Positions 29,283-38,514 of a stretch of DNA of 64,000 nt are shown in pieces. The notes under the pieces are model-generated. The model had not been told where the DNA came from. It worked only from the letters and a program-made list of their open reading frames with translations, and made no database searches. Position 1 is the stretch's first letter, and each line of letters starts with the position of its first letter. Source of the DNA: Vogesella sp. LIG4 (GTDB lineage Bacteria; Pseudomonadota; Gammaproteobacteria; Burkholderiales; Chromobacteriaceae); assembly GCF_900090205.1 (NCBI RefSeq), contig NZ_LT607802.1, forward strand, positions 2,098,554 through 2,162,553, in the 5' to 3' direction. A program made the translations under genes and the position numbers.

Positions 29283-31079
29283 ATGTCCTATCACATCGAG
29301 CGCTGTCAGCCGCCGCATGCCGGCTTCCACCCGCAGTGGCACCAGCCCTGGCAACAGCTGCGCCTGCGTAGCGGCCCGCTACCCGCCGGGGTGGACTGGC
29401 CGCAGCTGGACGCCTGGCTGCAAGCCTGCTTTGCACTGCCGGCCAGCATGCCCGCCGCCGCACCCGGCAGCGATGCCGCCAGCCAGGTGGCAGCCTGGGG
29501 CGAGCGTGTGCTGACCTTGGCCGCACAGCTGCTGCGCTTTGCCCGCGTGCCGGTGTTCAGCAGCGGCGAGCTGCAACTGCTGACGCCGCTGACAGATGGC
29601 TGGCAGCTGGCGTTGCGCGTGCCGTGGGTGCCGGGCGTGGAAGAAGAGCATTTTCTGCGCTGCTACCAGGCGGCGGCCATCGTACTGGCCGGCTATGCGG
29701 CCAACCCTGGGCACTTTGGCGACCGGCAGGCGCTGCAGCGGCAGCTGGAAGCCAGCGTGATCGGCCCGATCTGCCGCGCCATGGCAACCGACGACGGCAG
29801 TTTTGCCTTGTTGCAGGCCGCCCACCAGGCCAGCGTGCCGTGGCAGTGGCTGGGGGATGGCGCCTACCGGCTGGGCTGGGGCGCTCGGCGCGGCCACCTG
29901 CAGCACGGCGGCGTGGATGGCGAGGCGATGAGCGGCATACAGGTCAGCGCGCACAAGGCGGTGACCAGGCGCTGGCTGCAGCAGGCCGGCCTGCCGGTGG
30001 CGCCGCAGCAGCTGGTACGCGGCGAAGCGGAGGCCCAGGCTGCCTGGCAGGCGCTGGGCGGTGTGGTGGCGGTGAAGCCGGCCGCGAGCGAAGGTGACGG
30101 CGTGAGCCTGAACGTGGCCAGCGCAGACGCGCTGCGGGCCGCGCATGCCCGTGCTGCCGCCTGCTCGCCCGAGGTGGTGCTGGAGCCCATGCTGCCCGGC
30201 GACTGCTACCACGTGCAGATCGTCGCCGGGCGGGCGCTGTTCGTCATTCGCCGCCAGGGTGCGGCGCTGCTGGCCGACGGCGAGCACGACATCGCCCACT
30301 GCCTGGCGCAGGAAAACGCCCGCCGCGCTGCCAGCGTGCTGTGGCAGCGGCTGCCACCGTTGCCGGATGATGCCGAAGCCACCGCCTGCCTGGCGGCACA
30401 AGGCTGGCACTGGCATAGCGTGCCGGCTGCCGGCAGCGTGCTGTACCTGCGCCGGCTGGCCGACAACCGCCACGGCGCCTGGGAGCAGGATGCCAGCGCC
30501 GACGCGCACCCGGACAACCTGGCGCTGGCCGAGCAGGCCGCCAGCCGGCTGGGCTTGCTGCAGGCCGGGGTGGATATCCTGTCGCCCGACATCCGCCAGC
30601 CATGGCATGCCAATGGCGCGGTGGTGCTGGAAGTGAACCACGCGCCGCAGCTTGGCCCCGGCACGCTGTATCGCCGCCACCTGCCGGCCATGGTGCAGGC
30701 GCTGTGGCCGCAGCAGGCGCGCATAGCGCTGGAAGTCTTGGTGGGCGACCAGCCCTTGCCGGCGCTGCGGCAGCGCCAGGCCGAACTGGCCGCGCAGGGC
30801 GTGGCCGCCTTCATCTGCACGGTTGATGGCAGTTGGGGGCCGCAGGGCGACGCCTGGCCACAGACCTGCGGCGACGTGTTCACGCGGGTGCAGGCGCTGC
30901 TGGCCGAGGTCGCGCCGGGTGCGCTGCTGGTCGGGCTGAGCGACGATGCCTGGCTGCAGCACGGCGTACCGGTGGACCGCATCAGCCGCCTGCATGCGCT
31001 GCAGCCGGAGGCGCCCCGCTGGCAGCCGCTGCTGCAATTGCTACGCCAGTACCTGCCTGCCGAGGAGTGCGCCGCATGA
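29283..31079 (+). CDS. Cyanophycin-synthetase-like ATP-grasp ligase, first copy
   Basis: A 598-residue protein similar to the N-terminal and ATP-grasp parts of cyanophycin synthetase CphA, but without the C-terminal Mur-ligase domain. The N-domain covers about residues 1-210 (YRLGWGARRG matches the CphA YQLGYG-type segment), then the ATP-grasp domain about 215-480 with AVKPAASEGDGVSLNV, VVLEPMLPGDCYHVQI and VDILSPDIRQPW/VLEVNHAPQLG (metal-binding Glu-Asn). The ligase likely couples amino acids through an acyl-phosphate; its substrate is unknown. The ATG at 29283 follows a terminator and its stop overlaps the next gene (ATGA). Confidence 0.85.
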   Translation: MSYHIERCQPPHAGFHPQWHQPWQQLRLRSGPLPAGVDWPQLDAWLQACFALPASMPAAAPGSDAASQVAAWGERVLTLAAQLLRFARVPVFSSGELQLLTPLTDGWQLALRVPWVPGVEEEHFLRCYQAAAIVLAGYAANPGHFGDRQALQRQLEASVIGPICRAMATDDGSFALLQAAHQASVPWQWLGDGAYRLGWGARRGHLQHGGVDGEAMSGIQVSAHKAVTRRWLQQAGLPVAPQQLVRGEAEAQAAWQALGGVVAVKPAASEGDGVSLNVASADALRAAHARAAACSPEVVLEPMLPGDCYHVQIVAGRALFVIRRQGAALLADGEHDIAHCLAQENARRAASVLWQRLPPLPDDAEATACLAAQGWHWHSVPAAGSVLYLRRLADNRHGAWEQDASADAHPDNLALAEQAASRLGLLQAGVDILSPDIRQPWHANGAVVLEVNHAPQLGPGTLYRRHLPAMVQALWPQQARIALEVLVGDQPLPALRQRQAELAAQGVAAFICTVDGSWGPQGDAWPQTCGDVFTRVQALLAEVAPGALLVGLSDDAWLQHGVPVDRISRLHALQPEAPRWQPLLQLLRQYLPAEECAA

Positions 31080-32779
31080 GCACAAGCCCCGAACAGTACG
31101 CGGTGGCGCTGCGCCAGCCGGAACAGCTATTGAGCATGGCATTGTCGCCGTTGCCGCCGGACGCCGACTGGCCGGCGGCGGCGCAATGGTTGGCCGCATG
31201 GCTGCCGGCTGCATCGCTGGCCGACACCGCCGCAGAAAATGACCGCGGCGCCATGCAGCAACTGGGCAGCGCAGTGCTGCAAGCCACTGCCGGGCTGCTG
31301 CACGGCGCCGGCATACCGCTGCCGGCCGCGGGGCGGGTGGTCGATTGCCAGCCCGGCGCCGCCGGCTGGCAGCTGGAGCTGGCATTCGCCTGGCCGGACG
31401 AGCTGGACACCGCGCCCTTGCTGCAAGCGGTGCAGAGCAGCCTGCACTGGCTGCAGCTGATTCTGCGCCGCCAGCCGCTTGGCGATGCCTTGCCGGCCTT
31501 CTACCAGCAACTCACCCGGCAGCTGCTGCCGGTGCTGCTGCCGCATGCCATTGCAGCGCCATCGATGATGGCGCTGCTGGATGCCGCTACGGCTGCCGGC
31601 ATCCCGTGGCGGCACGAGGGCAATGCCATGTTCCGCCTCGGCTGGGGCGGGCAGGGGCGTGAATTCTTTACCAGCCGGTCCGATGGCGATTCCCCCATCG
31701 GCATCCACGCTGCCGGCAACAAGCTGCAGGGCAGCCGGCTGCTGCGCCAGGCCGGGTTGCCCACCGCCCGCCAGCTGGCGGTGCACGAGGCACAGCAGGC
31801 CGAGGCGGCAGCGCGGCAGCTGGGCTGGCCGCTGGTGGTGAAGCCGCACAACCGCGACCGCGGCGAGGGCGTCAGCACCGGCATCGACAATCCGGCTGCA
31901 TTGCAACAGGCGCTGCGCCACGCCGGGCAGTACGGCTGGCCGGTGCTGCTGGAGCAGCAGGCGCCGGGCGTGTGCCACCGCATCCTGGTGGTGCGCGGCG
32001 AGGTGATCTACGTGGTGCAGCGCCTGCCGGTGGCGGTATGCGGCGATGGCGTGCACAGCGTGGCGGCGCTGATCCATGCGGCCAACCTGCAACAGCTGGC
32101 ACTGCCGCCATGGCAGCGCCAGCCGCCCTTGCTGGGCGATGCCGTCGCGCAGCAGTGTCTGGCACAGCAGGGGCTGAGCCTGCAGGCGGTTCCGGCGGCA
32201 GGGCAGTGGGCGGCGCTGCGCTGGATAGAATCCAGCGCCGACGGCGGCCGCGACGTGGATATGGGCGAGTGCATCCACCCGGACAACCGCCGGCTGGCGC
32301 TGCGCGCTGCCGCGCTGTTCGGCCTGGAGCTGGCCGGCGTGGACATGATCAGCAGCGACATCAGCCAGCCGTGGTGGCAGAACGGCGCCATCGTTAACGA
32401 GGTGAACGCCGCGCCGGCGCTGGGTGCCAGCCTGAGTTCGCTGCGCAGCATGCCGCGCCTGATGAGCCTGCTGTGGCCGCAGCAGGGGCGCATTGCGCTG
32501 GAAATCTTCGTTGGCGGCGATGCAGCGTTGGCCGCAGCACGACAGCGCCGCAGCGAACTGGCCGTGCAGGGCATCGCCTGCCACCTGGCCACGGCCGGCC
32601 ATGCCGAGACGCCGGACGGCCAGCCGCTGCCGCTGGTCGGCGATACGCTGTACCAGCGCTGCGCCGCGTTGCTGTGCCGGCGCGAGGTGGCGGGGCTGCT
32701 GCTGGTGGTCAGTGCCGAGCAGTGGCCGCAGGCGGTGTGGCCGGCGGACCGGGCGGATCGCGTGCAGTTTTGCCCGTAA
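31076..32779 (+). CDS. Cyanophycin-synthetase-like ATP-grasp ligase, second copy
   Basis: A 567-residue paralogue of the upstream protein with the same order: N-domain, then MFRLGWGGQGREFF, then an ATP-grasp core (VVKPHNRDRGEGVSTGI, VLLEQQAPGVCHRILVV, GVDMISSDISQPWW, IVNEVNAAPALG). The core motifs are closer to CphA than in the first copy (Lys-Pro and Gly-rich loop intact). No Mur-ligase domain follows. Four-base overlap with the first gene shows co-translation. The pair could make a dipeptide or short amide from amino acids; cyanophycin itself normally needs the Mur domain. The gene is followed by the 124-bp repeat array. Confidence 0.87.
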   Translation: MSTSPEQYAVALRQPEQLLSMALSPLPPDADWPAAAQWLAAWLPAASLADTAAENDRGAMQQLGSAVLQATAGLLHGAGIPLPAAGRVVDCQPGAAGWQLELAFAWPDELDTAPLLQAVQSSLHWLQLILRRQPLGDALPAFYQQLTRQLLPVLLPHAIAAPSMMALLDAATAAGIPWRHEGNAMFRLGWGGQGREFFTSRSDGDSPIGIHAAGNKLQGSRLLRQAGLPTARQLAVHEAQQAEAAARQLGWPLVVKPHNRDRGEGVSTGIDNPAALQQALRHAGQYGWPVLLEQQAPGVCHRILVVRGEVIYVVQRLPVAVCGDGVHSVAALIHAANLQQLALPPWQRQPPLLGDAVAQQCLAQQGLSLQAVPAAGQWAALRWIESSADGGRDVDMGECIHPDNRRLALRAAALFGLELAGVDMISSDISQPWWQNGAIVNEVNAAPALGASLSSLRSMPRLMSLLWPQQGRIALEIFVGGDAALAAARQRRSELAVQGIACHLATAGHAETPDGQPLPLVGDTLYQRCAALLCRREVAGLLLVVSAEQWPQAVWPADRADRVQFCP

Positions 32780-32802
32780 AGGGTGTGCGGAGCGTGGGGA
32801 GA

Positions 32803-33642
32803 GTAGGGCGGAAGCCCGGTAAAACCGGGCGTTCCGCCGAGGTGCTGCGGCTGGCCAGTACGGGTGATGGCGGATCGCCCTGCGGGCATCCGCCCTACGG
32901 CTTGGCTTGCTCCCTCTCTGCGCTAAGTAGGGCGGAAGCCCGGTAAAACCGGGCGTTCCGCAGAGGTGCTGTGGCTGGCCGGTACGGGTGATGGCGGATC
33001 GCCCTGCGGGCATCCGCCCTACGGCTTGGCTTGCTCCCTCTCTGCGCTAAGTAGGGCGCAAGCCCGGTAAAACCGGGCGTTCCGCCGAGGTGCTGCGGGT
33101 GGCCGGCATGGGTGATGGCGGATCGCCCTGCGGGCATCCGCCCTACGGCTTGGCTTACTCCCTTTCTGCGCTAAGTAGGGCGGAAGCCCGGTAAAACCGG
33201 GCGTTCCGCCGAGGTGCTGTGGCTGGCCGGTACGGGTGATGGCGGGTCGCCCTGCGGTCATCCGCCCTACGGCTTGGCTTGCTTCCTCTCTGCGCTAAGT
33301 AGGGCGGAAGCCCGGTAAAACCGGGCGTTCCGCCGAGGTGCTGCGGCTGGCCGGTACGGGTGATGGCGGATCGCCCTGCGGACATCCGCCCTACGGCTTG
33401 GCTTGCTCCCTCTTTGCGCTAAGTAGGGCGGAAGCCCGGTAAAACCGGGCGTTCCGCCGAGGTGCTGCGGCTGACCGGTACGGGTGATGGCGGATCGCCC
33501 TGCGGGCATCCGCCCTACGGCTTGGCTCGCTCCCTCTTTGAGCTAAGTAGGGCGCAAGCCCGGTAAAACAGGGCGTTCCGCCGAGGTGCTGCGGCTGACC
33601 GGTACGGGTGATGGCGGATCGCCCTGCGGGCATCCGCCCTAC
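32803..33642. repeat. Seven tandem 124-bp hairpin-rich repeats
   Basis: Units begin with GTAGGGCG at 32803, 32927, 33051, 33175, 33299, 33423 and 33547, exactly 124 bp apart; the last unit is about 96 bp. Each unit has two hairpins: GGCGGAAGCCCGGT-AAA-ACCGGGC-TTCCGCC, and a second GGCGGATCGCCC...ATCCGCC ending CCTAC. Between them is a TACGGCTTGGCTTGC linker. Units differ at only a few bases. Scattered single relatives exist at 42577, 45180, 46332 and 46416. This resembles REP/BIME elements amplified in tandem. The minus strand reads through as overlapping 80-residue frames, which I regard as non-coding. Confidence 0.85.
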
Positions 33643-33659
33643 AACCCGCTCTCCCCCGA

Positions 33660-33757
33660 TTTTTATATCCCGTTAATACCCGCAGCCAGACATTTAGCAT
33701 CATTTTTGCACCCCGGTTTTTATAGTGAGGCTGTCTTTTTCCAACCTGGGGTTTGCC
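33660..33757 (+). promoter_or_regulatory. Putative kdp promoter / KdpE box region
   Basis: The gap before the Kdp operon is AT-rich and holds two direct TTTTTATA repeats (33660-33667 and 33717-33724), the core of the E. coli KdpE-binding site, 57 bp apart. TATAGT at 33721-33726 could be a -10 element but no clear -35 matches it, as for an activated promoter. Confidence 0.5.
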
Positions 33758-33859
33758 ATGCAAGACCTGATTTGGCTGGCCGGTCTGGTAGTGCTGTACC
33801 TGGCGCTGCACGGCCTGATTGTCGGCTACGACGCTTTGATGCACAGGGAGGCGCGATGA
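33758..33859 (+). CDS. Small single-span membrane protein preceding kdpF
   Basis: A 33-residue ORF with one hydrophobic helix and a C-terminal basic patch (residues MHREAR). Its stop overlaps the kdpF ATG by four bases (ATGA at 33856-33859). Similar tiny hydrophobic ORFs precede kdpF in some betaproteobacteria, by my recollection; no name is established. It may stabilise KdpFABC as KdpF does. Short length makes coding status uncertain. Confidence 0.55.
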   Translation: MQDLIWLAGLVVLYLALHGLIVGYDALMHREAR

Positions 33860-33945
33860 GCCTGATGCTATGGATTGCCGGCGCCATGGCGCTTGGCCTG
33901 GGCGTGTGGCTGGTGTACGCGCTACTGAATGCGGAGGAGATCTGA
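33856..33945 (+). CDS. kdpF: KdpF subunit of the potassium-transporting ATPase
   Basis: A 29-residue single-span peptide, exactly the length of E. coli KdpF, with the family-like ending [10 protein letters not shown]. It starts one base before the stop of the preceding mini-ORF and is followed by kdpA after one base (TGA-C-ATG). KdpF stabilises the KdpABC complex in the inner membrane. Confidence 0.85.
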   Translation: MSLMLWIAGAMALGLGVWLVYALLNAEEI

Positions 33946-33946
33946 C

Positions 33947-35635
33947 ATGACTTCCTTTGGCTTGTTACTGGCGCTGTTCATGTTGCTGCTCACCCTGAGC
34001 GTGCGCCCGATGGGGGCCTGGCTGGCGCCGCTGGCCGCAGGCAGCATGCCGTCGCGCTGGCAGGCGCTGGATGCGCGCCTGCTCCGCGTGTTCGGTGTCG
34101 ACGATCGCGGCATGAACTGGCGCGAGTACGCGCTGGCGGTGATGGTATTCAGCCTGCTGGGCGCGGTGAGCCTGTATGCGCTGCAACGGTTGCAGGGCGT
34201 GCTGCCGTTCAACCCGCAGCAGATGGGTGCGGTGGAAGCCGGCTCGGCATTCAATACCGCGGTGAGTTTTCTGACCAATACCAACTGGCAGGGCTACAGC
34301 GGCGAAACCACCATGAGCTACCTCACCCAGATGCTCGGCCTGGCGGTGCACAACTTCCTGTCCGCCGCCACCGGCATCGCTGTGGCATTCGCACTGATGC
34401 GCGGTTTCTCGCGCCGTGAAAGCGGCGAGCTGGGCAATTTCTGGGCCGATACCATCCGCGTCTCCGTCTACCTGCTGCTGCCGCTGTCCTTCGTGCTGGC
34501 GCTGGTATTCGTCAGCCAGGGCGTGTTGCAGAACCTGTCCGGCTACCTGAGCTTCCACGGTTTCGCCGGCCAGGCGCAGACGCTGGCCATGGGCCCGGTG
34601 GCATCGCAGGAAGCCATCAAGATGCTGGGCACCAATGGCGGCGGCTTCTTCAATGCCAACTCGGCGCACCCGTTCGAGAACCCGTCCGACCTGTCCAATA
34701 TGCTGCAGATGTTGGCGATCTTCCTGATTCCGGCCGGCCTCACCCATGCCTTTGGCCGCCTGGTGGGCGACCGTCGCCAGGGCTGGGCGCTGTACCTGGC
34801 GATGAGCGTGATGTTCATTGCCGCCGCCTGGGCGCTGGCGTATTTCGAGCTGCAGGGCAACCCGCTGCTGTCGTCGCTGGGGGTGGATAACGCCGCCGGC
34901 AGCCTGGAAGGCAAGGAAGTGCGCTTCGGCGTGTCCGGCAGCGCGCTGTTCGCCGCCGTTACCACGGCAGCCAGCTGCGGCGCGGTGAACGCCATGCACG
35001 ATTCCTTTACCGCACTGGGCGGCATGGTGCCGATGTGGCTGATGCAGCTGGGCGAGGTGGTGTTCGGCGGGGTGGGCTCCGGCCTGTACGGCATGCTGAT
35101 CTTCGCGGTGCTGGCGGTGTTCATTGCCGGCCTGATGGTTGGCCGCACGCCGGAATACCTGGGCAAGAAGATCGAAGCCTTCGACATGAAGATGGTGGCG
35201 CTGGTGATTCTGGTTACGCCGCTGCTGGTGCTGCTGGGCACCGCGGTGGCCGTGGTGGTGGCGCCGGGCGTGGCCGGCATGGCCAACCCCGGTGCGCATG
35301 GTTTCTCCGAAGTGCTGTACGCGTTCTCGTCCGCGGCCAACAACAACGGCAGCGCCTTTGCCGGGCTGTCCGCCAACACCCCGTTCTATAACGCCATGCT
35401 GGCGGTGGCGATGTGGTTCGGCCGCTTCGCCATCATCGTGCCGGTGCTGGCACTGGCCGGCTCGCTGGCCGCCAAGAAAACCCTGCCGCAAACCGCCGGC
35501 AGCATGCCGACGCACGGTGCGCTGTTCGTCACCCTGCTGGTGGGCAGTGTGCTGCTGGTGGGCGCGCTGACCTATCTGCCTTCGCTGGCGCTGGGGCCCA
35601 TCGTCGAGCATCTGACCATCTGGGCTGGCCGCTAG
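33947..35635 (+). CDS. kdpA: KdpA potassium-binding subunit
   Basis: A 562-residue channel-like subunit with about ten membrane helices. The selectivity-filter-type loops are visible: [13 protein letters not shown] (about residue 112), [16 protein letters not shown] (about 228), TAASCGAVN (about 345) and [10 protein letters not shown] (about 467). It belongs to the superfamily of K+ transporters. Start chosen as ATG 33947, right after the kdpF stop; an earlier in-frame reading overlaps kdpF. Confidence 0.97.
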   Translation: MTSFGLLLALFMLLLTLSVRPMGAWLAPLAAGSMPSRWQALDARLLRVFGVDDRGMNWREYALAVMVFSLLGAVSLYALQRLQGVLPFNPQQMGAVEAGSAFNTAVSFLTNTNWQGYSGETTMSYLTQMLGLAVHNFLSAATGIAVAFALMRGFSRRESGELGNFWADTIRVSVYLLLPLSFVLALVFVSQGVLQNLSGYLSFHGFAGQAQTLAMGPVASQEAIKMLGTNGGGFFNANSAHPFENPSDLSNMLQMLAIFLIPAGLTHAFGRLVGDRRQGWALYLAMSVMFIAAAWALAYFELQGNPLLSSLGVDNAAGSLEGKEVRFGVSGSALFAAVTTAASCGAVNAMHDSFTALGGMVPMWLMQLGEVVFGGVGSGLYGMLIFAVLAVFIAGLMVGRTPEYLGKKIEAFDMKMVALVILVTPLLVLLGTAVAVVVAPGVAGMANPGAHGFSEVLYAFSSAANNNGSAFAGLSANTPFYNAMLAVAMWFGRFAIIVPVLALAGSLAAKKTLPQTAGSMPTHGALFVTLLVGSVLLVGALTYLPSLALGPIVEHLTIWAGR

Positions 35636-35645
35636 GAGAACCAAT

Positions 35646-37754
<2,109 letters not shown>

Positions 37755-37779
37755 GCGCCAATATTCAAGGAGCAAGAAC

Positions 37780-38376
37780 ATGCATATCGCAATCGAACAA
37801 AGCCGGCAGCGCGAGCGCGCCGGCCTGTGGGGGCCGGCGGCACGGGTGCTGCTGGGGCTGAGCCTGCTGCTGGGCCTGGCCTACCCGCTGGCGGTAACCG
37901 GCGTGGCACAAGTGCTGATGCCGCATGCGGCCAACGGTTCGCTGCTGCTCAAGGATGGCAAGGTGGTGGGTTCGGTGCTGATCGGCCAGGATTTCCACCA
38001 GCCCGGCGAGTTCTGGAGCCGGCTGTCCGCCACCGCCGACAAGCCGTACAACGGTATCGGCTCCGGCGGCAGCAACCTGGGGCCGTCCAACCCGGCGTTG
38101 AAGAAAGCCGTGGCGGAGCGCATCGCCGCGCTGAAAGCCGCCGGCCCGCTGCCGGCAGGCCCGATCCCGCAGGATCTGGTAACGGCTTCCGGCAGCGGCC
38201 TCGACCCGCACATCAGCCTGGCAGCGGCGCTGTACCAGCTACCGCGCGTGGCGGCGCAACGCCATGTCGACCCGGCAAAGCTGCGCGCGCTGATAGCTGC
38301 GCATACCGAGCGCAGCTGGTTTGGCGATAATGCCCGTGTCAACGTGCTGCAGCTGAACATGGACCTGCCGCGCTGA
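37780..38376 (+). CDS. kdpC: KdpC subunit
   Basis: A 198-residue subunit with one N-terminal membrane helix (residues about 25-45) and a periplasmic domain carrying FWSRLSATADKPYNGIGSGGSNLGPSNPAL, a hallmark of KdpC. It is 25 bp after kdpB with an AAGGAG site. Length is normal. A TTGGCCGCA motif lies in reverse at 37926-37934. Confidence 0.95.
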   Translation: MHIAIEQSRQRERAGLWGPAARVLLGLSLLLGLAYPLAVTGVAQVLMPHAANGSLLLKDGKVVGSVLIGQDFHQPGEFWSRLSATADKPYNGIGSGGSNLGPSNPALKKAVAERIAALKAAGPLPAGPIPQDLVTASGSGLDPHISLAAALYQLPRVAAQRHVDPAKLRALIAAHTERSWFGDNARVNVLQLNMDLPR

Positions 38377-38514
38377 GTCACCGCAGGGTGGGCCAAGGCC
38401 GCAGGCCGTGCCCAGCAGCAAGGCGCCATTGCGGGGCACGCTGCGCTTTGCCCACCCTACAACCGAGTATGGCGCTACCGCACATGCGGCCAACCCTGAG
38501 CAGATGATGTAACC
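38377..38514. repeat. kdpC-kdpD spacer with imperfect inverted repeat
   Basis: The 138-bp gap has AGGGTGGGC (38385-38393) and its complement GCCCACCCT (38450-38458) at the ends of a GC-rich, hairpin-prone core, a REP-like element of the GTAGGGTGGGC type. A reverse TTGGCCGCA (38485-38493) lies just before the kdpD start. This splits kdpFABC from kdpDE more than usual. Confidence 0.6.

Noticed and set aside
32803..33642. CRISPR array
   Set aside because: The units are 124-bp near-identical repeats with no unique spacers and no cas genes nearby.
32895..33844. Overlapping minus-strand 76-109-residue frames inside the 124-bp repeats
   Set aside because: They are repeat translations with no independent start signals; 124 bp is not a multiple of three, so frames shift between units.
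33965..35644. 559-codon minus-strand frame over kdpA
   Set aside because: Antisense to an unambiguous kdpA and of the same shadow-frame composition.
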